Below, one piece after another: positions 12,091 to 26,341 of a DNA stretch of 64,000 nucleotides. The stretch's first letter is position 1, and each line of letters begins with the position of its first letter. Position numbers and translations under genes: made by a program. The stretch covers positions 1 through 64,000 of the forward strand of contig NW_027018160.1 of assembly GCF_032854445.1 (NCBI RefSeq), written 5' to 3'. The notes under the pieces are model-generated. The model was not told where the DNA came from. It worked only from the letters and a program-made list of their open reading frames with translations, and ran no database searches. This stretch comes from Liolophura sinensis (taxonomy: Eukaryota; Mollusca; Polyplacophora; Chitonida; Chitonidae).

Positions 12091-15050
12091 TTGATTATAA
12101 GTTATGTGCCCTTCGGTAGCCCAGAAGACGTCAAATCTTTGGGCCAAGCCCATTTAACTCATCCAGCAATTGTCTTACTTCTAAGTCGAAGACAAACTCA
12201 ATGTCTTTATCTACATGTTGAAAAACCACACCATTTGTATATAAAAAACACAAGGTACTTGATACAGTCTGCTGTAAAAAGTACAATTAAACACTGACCC
12301 ACATCAATCAGGTGCCAAAAAATGCGCAATTGGGCCAGGCATCTCCAGCTGTTGAAAAATTGCAAATTTCCTTGGTTTCCATGGAGTAAGAGCCGTTGCT
12401 GGTCACGTGATTTTTACATAAATGCTCATTCAATTGTCGCTACAGCCAAAAGTATTGGTCGGAGAGCAACGCGGTTTGCACCATTCGATTTCTCGTCACA
12501 AAATACGTCGGATTAGCTTCTTACCAGCAGCATTGGAACAGTTTTTCCACTTTTGGATTTTTGCCTGGGCTTTTTGCTAATTAAATTCGGCTACATTTAC
12601 TATGTAATATCGCGACTGGTCATTACTATATTCAACTTTTGATTATATTATGTGCCCTTCGGTAGCCCAGAAGACGTCAAATCTTTGGGCCAAGCCCATT
12701 TAACTCATCCAGCAATTGTCTTACTTCTAAGTCGAAGACAAACTCAATGTCTTTATCTACATGTTGAAAAACCACACCATTTGTATATAAAAACAACAAG
12801 GTACTTGATACAGTCTGCTATAAAAAGTACAATTGAACACTGACCCACATCAATAAGGTGCCAAAAGATGCGCAATTGGGCCAGCATCTCCAGCTGTTGA
12901 AAAATTGCAAATTTCCTTGGTTTCCATGGAGTAAGAGCCGTTGCTGGGCACGTGATTTTCACATTAATTCTCATTTAATTGTCGCTACAGCCAAAAGTAT
13001 TGGCCGGAGAGCAACGCAGTTTGCACCATTCGATTTATCGTCACAAAATACGTCGGATTAGACTCTTAACAGCAGCATTGGAACAGTTTTTCCACTTTTG
13101 GATTTTTGCCTGGTCTTTTTGCTAATTGAAATCGGCTACATTTACAATGTACCATCGCGACTGGTCATTACTATATTCAACTTTTGATTATAAGTTATGT
13201 GCCCTTCGGTAGCCCAGAAGACGTCAAATCTTTGGGCCAAGCCCATTTAACTCATCCAGCAATTGTCTTACTTCTAAGTCGAAGACAAACTCAATGTCTT
13301 TATCTACATGTTGAAAAACCACACCATTTGTATATAAAAAAACACAAGGTACTTGATACAGTCTCCTGTAAAAAGCACAATTAAACACTGACCCACATCA
13401 ATAAGGTGCCAAAAGATGCGCAATTGGGCCAGGCATCTCCAGCTGTTGAAAAATTGCAAATTTCCTTGGTTTCCATGGAGTAAGAGCCGTTGCTGGTCAC
13501 GTGATTTTCACATAAATGCTCATTCAATTGTCGCTACAGCCAAAAGTATTGGTCGGAGAGCAACGCGGTTTGCACCATTCGATTTCTCGTCACAAAATAC
13601 GTCGGATTAGCTTCTTACCAGCAGTATTGGAACAGTTTTTTCCACTTTGGGATTTTTGCCTGGGCTTTTTGCTAATTAAATTCGGCTACATTTACTATGT
13701 AATATCGCGACTGGTCATTACTATATTCAACTTTTGATTATAAGTTATGTGCCCTTCGGTAGCCCAGAAGACGTCAAATCTTTGGGCCAAGCCCATTTAA
13801 CTCATCCAGCAATTGTCTTACTTCTAAGTCGAAGACAAACTCAATGTCTTTATCTACATGTTGAAAAACCACACCATTTGTATATAAAAAACACAAGGTA
13901 CTTGATACAGTCTGCTGTAAAAAGTACAATTAAACACTGACCCACATCAATCAGGTGCCAAAAAATGCGCAATTGGGCCAGGCATCTCCAGCTGTTGAAA
14001 AATTGCAAATTTCCTTGGTTTCCATGGAGTAAGAGCCGTTGCTGGTCACGTGATTTTTACATAAATGCTCATTCAATTGTCGCTACAGCCAAAAGTATTG
14101 GTCGGAGAGCAACGCGGTTTGCACCATTCGATTTCTCGTCACAAAATACGTCGGATTAGCCTCTTACCAGCAGCATTGGAACAGTTTTTCCACTTTTGGA
14201 TTTTTGCCTGGGCTTTTTGCTAATTAAATTCGGCTACATTTACTATGTAATATCGCGACTGGTCATTACTATATTCAACTTTTGATTATAAGTTATGTGC
14301 CCTTCGGTAGCCCAGAAGACGTCAAATCTTTGGGCCAAGCCCATTTAACTCATCCAGCAATTGTCTTACTTCTAAGTCGAAGACAAACTCAATGTCTTTA
14401 TCTACATGTTGAAAAACCACACCATTTGTATATAAAAACAACAAGGTACTTGATACAGTCTGCTATAAAAAGTACAATTGAACACTGACCCACATCAATA
14501 AGGTGCCAAAAGATGCGCAATTGGGCCAGGCATCTCCAGCTGTTGAAAAATTGCAAATTTCCTTGGTTTCCATGGAGTAAGAGCCGTTGCTGGGCACGTG
14601 ATTTTCACATAAATTCTCATTTAATTGTCGCTACAGCCAAAAGTATTGGCCGGAGAGCAACGCAGTTTGCACCATTCGATTTATCGTCACAAAATACGTC
14701 GGATTAGACTCTTAACAGCAGCATTGGAACAGTTTTTCCACTTTTGGATTTTTGCCTGGTCTTTTTGCTAATTGAAATCGGCTACATTTACAATGTACCA
14801 TCGCGACTGGTCATTACTATATTCAACTTTTGATTATAAGTTATGTGCCCTTCGGTAGCCCAGAAGACGTCAAATCTTTGGGCCAAGCCCATTTAACTCA
14901 TCCAGCAATTGTCTTACTTCTAAGTCGAAGACAAACTCAATGTCTTTATCTACATGTTGAAAAACCACACCATTTGTATATAAAAAACACAAGGTACTTG
15001 ATACAGTCTCCTGTAAAAAGCACAATTAAACACTGACCCACATCAATAAG
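12091..15050 (+). repeat. Higher-order repeat block C: 3-monomer duplication (1643 bp)
   Basis: The units from 12091 to about 13,405 recur at 13734 to about 15,050. Shared marks are AATCAGGTGCC with ATTTTTACAT, then TCTGCTATAAAAAG with TTTATCGTCAC and GACTCTTAACAGC, then TCTCCTGTAAAAAGC. The first copy carries small indels that the second lacks, for example a missing AAG near 12,648, a missing G near 12,884 and an extra A near 13,340. Divergence resumes after about 13,405. Confidence 0.8.
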
Positions 15051-18000
15051 GTGCCAAAAAATGCGCAATTGGGCCAGGCATCTCCAGCTGTTGAAAAATT
15101 GCAAATTTCCTTGGTTTCCATGGAGTAAGAGCTTTTATTGGCAACTTGATTTTCACATAAATGCTCATTTAATTGTCGCTACAGCCAAAAGTAATGGTCG
15201 GAGAGCAACGCGGTTTGCACCATTCGAATTCTCGTCACAAAATACGTCGGATTAGCCTCTTACCAGCAGCATTTGAACAGTTTTTCAACTTTTGGATTTT
15301 TGCCTGGGCTTTTTGCTAATTAATTTCGGCTACATTTACTATGTAATATTGCGACTGGTCATTACTATAGTCAACTTTTGATTATAAGTTATGTGCCCTT
15401 CGGTAGCCAGAAGACGTCAAATCTTTGGGCCAAGCCCATTTAACTCATCCAGCAATTGTCTTACTTCTAAGTCGAAGACAAACTCAATGTCTTTATCTAC
15501 ATGTTGAAAAACCACACCATTTGTATATAAAAAACACAAGGTACTTGATACAGTCTGCTGTAAAAAGTACAATTAAACACTGACCCACATTAATAAGGTG
15601 CCAAAAGATGCGCAATTGGGCCAGGCATCTCCAGCTGTTGAAAAATTGCAAATTTCCTTGGTTTCCATGGAGTAAGAGCCGTTGCTGGGCACGTGATTTT
15701 CACATATATTCTCATTCAATTGTCGCTACAGCCAAAAGTATTGGCCGGAGAGCAACGCGGTTAGCACCATTCGATTTCTCGTCACAAAATACGTCGGATT
15801 AGCCTCTTACCAGCAGCATTGGAACAGTTTTTCCACTTTGGGATTTTTGCCTGGTCTTTTTGCTAATTGAAATCGGCTACATTTACTATGTAATATCGCG
15901 ACTGGTCATTACTATAGTCAACTTTTGATTATAAGTTATGTGCCCTTCGGTAGCCCAGAAGACGTCAAATCTTTAGGCCAAGCCCATTTAACTCACCCAG
16001 CAAATGTCTTACTTCTAAGTCGAAGACAAACTCAATTTCTTTATCTACATGTTGAAAAACCACACCATTTGTATATAAAAACAACAAGGTACTTGATACA
16101 GTCTGCTGTAAAAAGTACAATTGAACACTGACCCACATCAATAAGGTGCCAAAAGATGCGCAATTGGGCCAGGCATCTCCAGCTGTTTAAAAATTGCAAA
16201 TTTCCTTGGTTTCCATGGAGTAAGAGCCGTTGCTGGGCACGTACTTTTCACATAAATGCTCATTCAATTGTCCCTACAGCCAAAAGTATTGGTCGGAGAG
16301 CAACGCGGTTTGCACCATTTGAATTCACGTCACAAAATACGTCGGATTAGCCTCTTACCAGCAGCTTTGAAACAGTTTTTCCACTTTTGGATTTTTGCCT
16401 GGGCTTTTTGCTAATTGAAATCGGCTACATTTACTATGTAATATCGCGACTGGTCATTTCTATTGTCAACTTTTGATTATAAGTTATGTGCCCTTCGGTA
16501 GCCCAGAGGACGTCAAATCTTTGGGCCAAGCCCATTTAACTCACCCAGCAAATGTCTTACTTCTAAGTTGAAGACAAACTCAATGTCTTTATCTACATGT
16601 TGAAAAACCACACCATTTGTATATAAAAACAACAAGGTACTTGATACAGTCTGCTGTAAAAAGTACAATTGAACACTGACCCACATCAATAAGGTGCCAA
16701 AAGATGCGCAATTGGGCCAGGCATCTCCAGCTGTTGAAAAATTGCAAATTTCCTTGGTTTCCATGGAGTAAGAGCCGTTGCTGGGCACGTAATTTTCACA
16801 TAAATGCTCATTCAATTGTCGCTGCAGCCAAAAGTATTGGCCGGAGAGCAACGCAGTTTGCACCATTCGATTTATCGTCACAAAATACGTCGGATTAGAC
16901 TCTTAACAGCAGCATTGGAACAGTTTTTCCACTTTTGGATTTTTGCCTGGTCTTTTTGCTAATTGAAATCGGCTACATTTACAATGTACCATCGCGACTG
17001 GTCATTACTATATTCAACTTTTGATTATAAGTTATGTGCCCTTCGGTAGCCCAGAAGACGTCAAATCTTTGGGCCAAGCCCATTTAACTCATCCAGCAAT
17101 TGTCTTACTTCTAAGTCGAAGACAAACTCAATGTCTTTATCTACATGTTGAAAAACCACACCATTTGTATATAAAAAACACAAGGTACTTGATACAGTCT
17201 CCTGTAAAAAGCACAATTAAACACTGACCCACATCAATAAGGTGCCAAAAAATGCGCAATTGGGCCAGGCATCTCCAGCTGTTGAAAAATTGCAAATTTA
17301 TTTGGTTTCCATGGAGTAAGAGCTTTTATTGGCAACTTGATTTTCACATAAATGCTCATTTAATTGTCGCTACAGCCAAAAGTAATGGTCGGAGAGCAAC
17401 GCGGTTTGCACCATTCGAATTCTCGTCACAAAATACGTCGGATTAGCCTCTTACCAGCAGCATTTGAACAGTTTTTCAACTTTTGGATTTTTGCCTGGGC
17501 TTTTTGCTAATTAATTTCGGCTACATTTACTATGTAATATTGCGACTGGTCATTACTATAGTCAACTTTTGATTATAAGTTATGTGCCCTTCGGTAGCCC
17601 AGAAGACGTCAAATCTTTGGGCCAAGCCCATTTAACTCATCCAGCAATTGTCTTACTTCTAAGTCGAAGACAAACTCAATGTCTTTATCTACATGTTGAA
17701 AAACCACACCATTTGTATATAAAAAACACAAGGTACTTGATACAGTCTGCTGTAAAAAGTACAATTAAACACTGACCCACATCAATAAGGTGCCAAAAGA
17801 TGCGCAATTGGGCCAGGCATCTCCAGCTGTTGAAAAATTGCAAATTTCCTTGGTTTCCATGGAGTAAGAGCCGTTGCTGGGCACGTGATTTTCACATATA
17901 TTCTCATTCAATTGTCGCTACAGCCAAAAGTATTGGTCGGAGAGCAACGCGGTTAGCACCATTCGATTTCTCGTCACAAAATACGTCGGATTAGCCTCTT

Positions 18001-19212
18001 ACCAGCAGCATTGGAACAGTTTTTCCACTTTGGGATTTTTGCCTGGTCTTTTTGCTAATTGAAATCGACTACATTTACTATGTAATATCGCGACTGGTCA
18101 TTACTATAGTCAACTTTTGATTATAAGTTATGTGCCCTTCGGTAGCTCAGAAGACGTCAAATCTTTAGGCCAAGCCCATTTAACTCACCCAGCAAATGTC
18201 TTACTTCTAAGTCGAAGACAATCTCAATTTCTTTATCTACATGTTGAAAAACCACACCATTTGTATATAAAAACAACAAGGTACTTGATACAGTCTGCTG
18301 TAAAAAGTACAATTGAACACTGACCCACATCAATAAGGTGCCAAAAGATGCGCAATTGGGCCAGGCATCTCCAGCTGTTTAAAAATTGCAAATTTCCTTG
18401 GTTTCCATGGAGTAAGAGCCGTTGCTGGGCACGTACTTTTCACATAAATGCTCATTCAATTGTCCCTACAGCCAAAAGTATTGGTCGGAGAGCAACGCGG
18501 TTTGCACCATTTGAATTCACGTCACAAAATACGTCGGATTAGCCTCTTACCAGCAGCTTTGAAACAGTTTTTCCACTTTTGGATTTTTGCCTGGGCTTTT
18601 TGCTAATTGAAATCGGCTACATTTACTATGTAATATCGCGACTGGTCATTTCTATTGTCAACTTTTGATTATAAGTTATGTGCCCTTCGGTAGCCCAGAG
18701 GACGTCAAATCTTTGGGCCAAGCCCATTTAACTCACCCAGCAAATGTCTTACTTCTAAGTCGAAGACAAACTCAATGTCTTTATCTACATGTTGAAAAAC
18801 CACACCATTTGTATATAAAAACAACAAGGTACTTGATACAGTCTGCTGTAAAAAGTACAATTGAACACTGACCCACATCAATAAGGTGCCAAAAGATGCG
18901 CAATTGGGCCAGGCATCTCCAGCTGTTGAAAAATTGCAAATTTCCTTGGTTTCCATGGAGTAAGAGCCGTTGCTGGGCACGTAATTTTCACATAAATGCT
19001 CATTCAATTGTCGCTGCAGCCAAAAGTATTGGTCGGAGAGCAACGCGGTTTGCACCATTCGATTTCTCGTCACAAAATACGTCGGATTAGCCTTTTACCA
19101 GCAGCACTGGAACAGTTTTTCCACTTTAGGATTTTTGCCTGGGCTTTTTGCTAATTAAATTCGGCTACATTTACTATGTAATATCGCGACTGGTCATTAC
19201 TATATTCAACTT
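14650..19212 (+). repeat. Higher-order repeat block D: tandem tetramer (2 x 2192 bp)
   Basis: The segment from about 14,650 to 16,830 is followed directly by a near-identical copy at about 16,840-19,020. Paired marks are AGCTTTTATTGGC (15,131 and 17,322), CACATATATTCTC (15,702 and 17,894), CTCAATTTCTTTATC (16,031 and 18,223), CACGTACTTTTCAC (16,239 and 18,430) and GAATTCACGTC (16,320 and 18,511). The register switch lies inside the monomer near AAGTATTGG, as the final half-unit differs (GGCCGGAG against GGTCGGAG). The copies differ by only a handful of substitutions. Confidence 0.85.
16513..16881 (-). other. Longest recurrent minus-strand ORF in the monomer (122 codons), probably not a gene
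   Basis: This frame is open for 122 codons here and in the copies at 7199-7567, 9939-10307 and 18705-19073, and for about 100 codons in others. It contains a hydrophobic stretch in the middle and an acidic carboxy half. I recognise no domain. In the majority subfamily GAACACTG is AAACACTG on the plus strand, which puts TAA in the middle of this frame, so the frame is not maintained. It could be a fossil of a coding sequence from which the satellite arose, or chance. No promoter, intron or polyadenylation signal ties it to expression. Confidence 0.2.
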
Positions 19213-20308
19213 TTGATTATAAGTTATGTGCCCTTCGGTAGCCCAGAAGACGTCAAATCTTTGGGCCAAGCCCATTTAACTCATCCAGCAATTGTCTTAC
19301 TTCTAAGTCGAAGACAAACTCAATGTCTTTATCTACATGTTGAAAAACCACACCATTTGTATATAAAAAACACAAGGTACTTGATACAGTCTCCTGTAAA
19401 AAGCACAATTAAACACTGACCCACATCAATAAGGTGCCAAAAGATGCGCAATTGGGCCAGGCATCTCCAGCTGTTGAAAAATTGCAAATTTCCTTGGTTT
19501 CCATGGAGTAAGAGCCGTTGTTAGGCACGTGATTTTCACATAAATGCTCATTCAATTGTAGCTACAGCCATAAGTGTTGGTCGGAGAGCAACGCGGTTTG
19601 CACCATTCGATTTCTCGTCACAAAATACGTCGGATTAGCCTCTTACCAGCAGCACTGGAACAGTTTTTCCACTTTTGGATTTTTGCCTGGGCTTTTTGCT
19701 AATTAAATTCGGCTACATTTACTATGTAATATCGCGACTGGTCATTACTATATTCAACTTTTGATTATAAGTTATGTGCCCTTCGGTAGCCCAGAAGACG
19801 TCAAATCTTTGGGCCAAGCCCATTTAACTCATCCAGCAATTGTCTTACTTCTAAGTCGAAGACAAACTCAATGTCTTTATCTACATGTTGAAAAACCACA
19901 CCATTTGTGTATAAAAAACACAAGGTACTTGATACAGTCTGCTGTAAAAAGTACAATTAATCACTGACCCACATCAATAAGGTGCCAAAAGATGCGCAAT
20001 TGGACCAGGCATCTCCAGCTGTTGAAAAATTGCAAATTTCCTTGGTTTCCATGGAGTAAGAGCCGTTGTTAGGCACGTGATTTTCACATAAATGCTCATT
20101 CAATTGTCGCTACAGCCAAAAGTATTGGTCGGAGAGCAATGCGGTTTGCACCATTCGATTTCTCGTCACAAAATACGTCGGATTAGCCTCTTACCAGCAG
20201 CATTGGAACAGTTTTTCCACTTTGGGATTTTTGCCTGGGCTTTTTGCTAATTCAATTCGGCTACATTTACTATGTAATATCGCGACTGGTCATTACTATA
20301 TTCAACTT
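19213..20308 (+). repeat. Two monomers matching the 10,447-11,542 pair
   Basis: The units at 19213 and 19761 share with those at 10447 and 10995 the marks TCTCCTGTAAAAAGC, TAGCTACAGCCATAAGTG, TTGTGTATAAAAAA, TTAATCACTG, CAATTGGACCAGG and AGCAATGCGG. They lie 8766 bp apart, about 16 monomers. This long-range match inside region 1 shows that related HOR material is spread over several kilobases. Confidence 0.7.
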
Positions 20309-23300
20309 TTGATTATAAGTTATGTGCCCTTCGGTAGCCCAGAAGACGTCAAATCTTTGGGCCAAGCCCATTTAACTCATCCAGCAATTGTCTTACTTCT
20401 AAGTCGAAGACAAACTCAATGTCTTTATCTACATGTTGGAAAACCACACCATTTGTATATAAAAACAACAAGGTACTTGATACAGTCTGCTGTAAAAAGT
20501 ACAATTGAACACTGACCCACATCAATAAGGTGCCAAAAGATGCGCAATTGGGCCAGGCATCTCCAGCTGTTGAAAAATTGCAAATTTCCTTGGTTTCCAT
20601 GGAGTAAGAGCCGTTGTTAGGCACGTGATTTTCACATAAATGCTCATTCAATTGTCGCTACAGCCAAAAGTATTGGTCGGAGAGCAACGCGGTTTGCACC
20701 ATTCGATTTCTCGTCACAAAATACGTCGGATTAGCCTCTTACCAGCAGCATTGGAACAGTTTTTCCACTTTTGGATTTTTGCCTGGGCTTTTTGCTAATT
20801 CAATTTGGCTACATTTACTATGTAATATCGCGACTGGTCATTACTATATTCAACTTTTGATTATAAGTTATGTGCCCTTCGGTAGCCCAGAAGACGTCAA
20901 ATCTTTGGGCCAAGCCCATTTAACTCATCCAGCAATTGTCTTACTTCTAAGTCGAAGACAAACTCAATGTCTTTATCTACATGTTGGAAAACCACACCAT
21001 TTGTATATAAAAACAACAAGGTACTTGATACAGTCTGCTGTAAAAAGTACAATTGAACACTGACCCACATCAATAAGGTGCCAAAAGATGCGCAATTGGG
21101 CCAGGCATCTCCAGCTGTTGAAAAATTGCAAATTTCCTTGGTTTCCATGGAGTAAGAGCCGTTGCTGGTCACGTGATCTTCACATAAATGCTCATTCAAT
21201 TGTCGCTACAGCCAAAAGTATTGGTCGGAGAGCAACGCGGTTTGCACCATTCGATTTCTCGTCACAAAATACGTCGGATAAGCTTCTTTTGAGCAGTATT
21301 GGAACAGTTTTTCCACTTTGGGATTTTTGCCTGGGCTTTTTGCTAATTTAATTCGGCTACATTTACTATGTAATATCGCGACTGGTCATTACTATAGTCA
21401 ACTTTTGATTATAAGTTATGTGCCCTTCGGTAGCCCAGAAGACGTCAAATCTTTGGGCCAAGCCCATTTAACTCATCCAGCAATTGTCTTACTTCTAAGT
21501 CGAAGACAAACTCAATGTCTTTATCTACATGTTGAAAAACCACACCATTTGTATATAAAAAACACAAGGTACTTGATACAGTCTGCTGTAAAAAGTACAA
21601 TTAAACACTGACCCACATCAATAAGGTGCCAAAAGATGCGCAATTGGGCCAGGCATCTCCAGCTGTTGAAAAATTGCAAATTTCCTTGGTTTCCATGGAG
21701 TAAGAGCCGTTGCTGGTCACGTGATTTTCACATAAATGCTCATTCAATTGTCGCTACAGCCAAAAGTATTGGTCGGAGAGCAACGCGGTTTGCACCATTC
21801 GATTTCTCGTCACAAAATACGTCGGATTAGCCTCTTACCAGCAGCATTGGAACAGTTTTTCCACTTTGGGATTTTTGCCTGGGCTTTTTGCTAATTCAAT
21901 TTGGCTACATTTACTATGTAATATCGCGACTGGTCATTACTATATTCAACTTTTGATTATAAGTTATGTGCCCTTCGGTAGCCCAGAAGACGTCAAATCT
22001 TTGGGCCAAGCCCATTTAACTCATCCAGCAATTGTCTTACTTCTAAGTCGAAGACAAACTCAATGTCTTTATCTACATGTTGAAAAACCACACCATTTGT
22101 ATATAAAAACAACAAGGTACTTGATACAGTCTGCTGTAAAAAGTACAATTGAACACTGACCCACATCAATAAGGTGCCAAAAGATGCGCAATTGGGCCAG
22201 GCATCTCCAGCTGTTGAAAAATTGCAAATTTCCTTGGTTTCCATGGAGTAAGAGCCGTTGCTGTTCACGTGATCTTCACATAAATGCTCATTCAATTGTC
22301 GCTACAGCCAAAAGTATTGGTCGGAGAGCAACGCGGTTTGCACCATTCGATTTCTCGTCACAAAATACGTCGGATTAGCTTCTTACCAGGAGTATTGGAA
22401 CAGTTTTTCCACTTTGGGATTTTTGCCTTGGCTTTTTGCTAATTAAATTCGGCTACATTTACTATGTAATATCGCGACTGGTCATTACTATAGTCAACTT
22501 TTGATTATAAGTTATGTGCCCTTCGGTAGCCCAGAAGACGTCAAATCTTTGGGCCAAGCCCATTTAACTCATCCAGCAATTGTCTTACTTCTAAGTCGAA
22601 GACAAACTCAATGTCTTTATCTACATGTTGAAAAACCACACCATTTGTATATAAAAAACACAAGGTACTTGATACAGTCTGCTGTAAAAAGTACAATTAA
22701 ACACTGACCCACATCAATAAGGTGCCAAAAGATGCGCAATTGGGCCAGGCATCTCCAGCTGTTGAAAAATTGCAAATTTCCTTGGTTTCCATGGAGTAAG
22801 AGCCGTTGCTGGTCACGTGATTTTCACATAAATGCTCATTCAATTGTAGCTACAGCCATAAGTGTTGGTCGGAGAGCAACGCGGTTTGCACCATTCGATT
22901 TCTCGTCACAAAATACGTCGGATTAGCCTCTTACCAGCAGCATTGGAACAGTTTTTCCACTTTTGGATTTTTGCCTGGGCTTTTTGCTAATTAAATTCGG
23001 CTACATTTACTATGTAATATCGCGACTGGTCATTACTATATTCAACTTTTGATTATAAGTTATTTGCCCTTCGGTAGCCCAGAAGACGTCAAATCTTTGG
23101 GCCAAGCCCATTTAACTCATCCAGCAATTGTCTTACTTCTAAGTCGAAGACAAACTCAATGTCTTTATCTACATGTTGAAAAACCACACCATTTGTATAT
23201 AAAAAACACAAGGTACTTGATAAACTCTGCTGTAAAAAGTACAATTAAACACTGACCCACATCAATAAGGTGCCAAAAGATGCGCAATTGGGCCAGGCAT

Positions 23301-26300
23301 CTTCATCTGTTGAAAAATTGCAAATTTCCTTGGTTTCCATGGAGTAAGAGCCGTTGTTAGGCACGTGATTTTCACATAAATGCTCATTCAATTGTAGCTA
23401 CAGCCATAAGTGTTGGTCGGAGAGCAACGCGGTTTGCACCATTCGATTTCTCGTCACAAAATACGTCGGATTAGCCTCTTACCAGCAGCATTGGAACAGT
23501 TTTTCCACTTTGGGATTTTTGCCTGGGCTTTTTGCTAATTTAATTCGGCTACATTTACTATGTACCATCGCGACTGGTCATTACTATATTCAACTTTTGA
23601 TTATAAGTTATTTGCCCTTCGGTAGCCCAGAAGACGTCAAATCTTTGGGCCAAGCCCATTTAACTCATCCAGCAATTGTCTTACTTCTAAGTCGAAGACA
23701 AACTCAATGTCTTTATCTACATGTTGAAAAACCACACCATCTGTATATAAAAAACACAAGGTACTTGAAACAGTCTGCTGTAAAAAGTACAATTAAACAC
23801 TGACCCACATCAATAAGGTGCCAAAAGATGCGCAATTGGGCCAGGCATCTCCAGCTGTTGAAAAATTGCAAATTTCCTTGGTTTCCATGGAGTAAGAGCC
23901 GTTGTTAGGCACGTGATTTTCACATAAATGCTCATTCAATTGTCGCTACAGCCATAAGTTTTGGTCGGAGAGCAACGCGGTTTGCACCATTCGATTTCTC
24001 GTCACAAAATACGTCGGATTAGCCTCTTACCAGCAGCATTGGAACAGTTTTTCCACTTTGGGATTTTTGCCTGGGCTTTTTGCTAATTCAATTCGGCTAC
24101 ATTTACTATGTAATATCGCGACTGGTTATTACTATATTCAACTTTTGATTATAAGTTATGTGCCCTTCGGTAGCCCAGAAGACGTCAAATCTTTGGGCCA
24201 AGCCCATTTAACTCATCCAGCAATTGTCTTACTTCTAAGTCGAAGACAAACTCAATGTCTTTATCTACATGTTGAAAAACCACACCATTTGTATATAAAA
24301 ACAACAAGGTACTTGATACAGTCCTGCTGTAAAAAAGTACAATTGAACACTGACCCACATCAATAAGGTGCCAAAAGATGCGCAATTGGGCCAGGCATCT
24401 CCAGCTGTTGAAAAATTGCAAATTTCCTTGGTTTCCATGGAGTAAGAGCCGTTGCTGGTCACGTGATCTTCACATAAATGCTCATTCAATTGTCGCTACA
24501 GCCAAAAGTATTGGTCGGAGAGCAACGCGGTTTGCACCATTCGATTTCTCGTCACAAAATACGTCGGATTAGCTTCTTACCAGCAGTATTGGAACAGTTT
24601 TTCCACTTTGGGATTTTTGCCTTGGCTTTTTGCTAATTAAATTCGGCTACATTTACTATGTAATATCGCGGACTGGTCATTACTATAGTCAACTTTTGAT
24701 TATAAGTTATGTGCCCTTCGGTAGCCCAGAAGACGTCAAATCTTTGGGCCAAGCCCATTTAACTCATCCAGCAATTGTCTTACTTCTAAGTCGAAGACAA
24801 ACTCAATGTCTTTATCTACATGTTGAAAAACCACACCATTTGTATATAAAAAACACAAGGTACTTGATACAGTCTGCTGTAAAAAGTACAATTAAACACT
24901 GACCCACATCAATAAGGTGCCAAAAGATGCGCAATTGGGCCAGGCCATCTCAAGCTGTTGAAAAATTGCAAATTTCCTTGGTTTCCATGGAGTAAGAGCC
25001 GTTGCTGGTCACGTGATTTTCACATAAATGCTCATTCAATTGTAGCTACAGCCATAAGTGTTGGTCGGAGAGCAACGCGGTTTGCACCATTCGATTTCTC
25101 GTCACAAAATACGTCGGATTAGCCTCTTACCAGCAGCATTGGAACAGTTTTTCCACTTTTGGATTTTTGCCTGGGCTTTTTGCTAATTAAATTCGGCTAC
25201 ATTTACTATGTAATATCGCGACTGGTCATTACTATATTCAACTTTTGATTATAAGTTATTTGCCCTTCGGTAGCCCAGAAGACGTCAAATCTTTGGGCCA
25301 AGCCCATTTAACTCATCCAGCAATTGTCTTACTTCTAAGTCGAAGACAAACTCAATGTCTTTATCTACATGTTGAAAAACCACACCATTTGTATATAAAA
25401 AACACAAGGTACTTGATACACTCTGCTGTAAAAAGTACAATTAAACACTGACCCACATCAATAAGGTGCCAAAAGATGCGCAATTCGGCCAGGCATCTCC
25501 AGCTGTTGAAAAATTGCAAATTTCCTTGGTTTCCATGGAGTAAGAGCCGTTGTTAGGCACGTGATTTTCACATAAATGCTCATTCAATTGTAGCTACAGC
25601 CATAAGTGTTGGTCGGAGAGCAGCGCGGTTTGCACCATTCGATTTCTCGTCACAAAATACGTCGGATTAGCCTCTTACCAGCAGCATTGGAACAGTTTTT
25701 CCACTTTGGGATTTTTGCCTGGGCTTTTTGCTAATTAAATTCGGCTACATTTACTATGTAATATCGCGACTGGTCATTACTATATTCAACTTTTGATTAT
25801 AAGTTATGTGCCCTTCGGTAGCCCAGAAGACGTCAAATCTTTGGGCCAAGCCCATTTAACTCATCCAGCAATTGTCTTACTTCTAAGTCGAAGACAAACT
25901 CAATGTCTTTATCTACATGTTGAAAAACCACACCATTTGTATATAAAAAAACACAAGGTACTTGATACAGTCTGCTGTAAAAAGCACAATTAAACACTGA
26001 CCCACATCAATAAGGTGCCAAAAGATGCGCAATTGGGCCAGGCATCTCCAGCTGTTGAAAAATTGCAAATTTCCTTGGTTTCCATGGAGTAAGAGCCGTT
26101 GTTATGCACGTGATTTTCACATAAATGCTCATTCAATTGTAGCTACAGCCATAAGTGTTGGTCGGAGAGCAGCGCGGTTTGCACCATTCGATTTCTCGTC
26201 ACAAAATACGTCGGATTAGCCTCTTACCAGCAGCATTGGAACAGTTTTTCCACTTTTGGATTTTTGCCTGGGCTTTTTGCTAATTAAATTCGGCTACATT

Positions 26301-26341
26301 TACTATGTAATATCGCGACTGGTCATTACTATATTCAACTT
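20309..26341 (+). repeat. Higher-order repeat block E: dimer and tetramer periodicity
   Basis: The units at 20857 and 21953 (GATCTTCACATAA, AGCTTCTT) alternate with those at 21405 and 22501 (CTATAGTCAAC), a 1096-bp dimer. From about 21,890 the tetramer 21953, 22501, 23049, 23597 recurs as 24145, 24696, 25245, 25793 (about 2195 bp), sharing TTGCCTTGGC and TTATTTGCCC. The units at 20309 and 20857 share ATGTTGGAAAACC. The second tetramer copy has several single-base insertions between 24,320 and 24,945. Confidence 0.7.
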
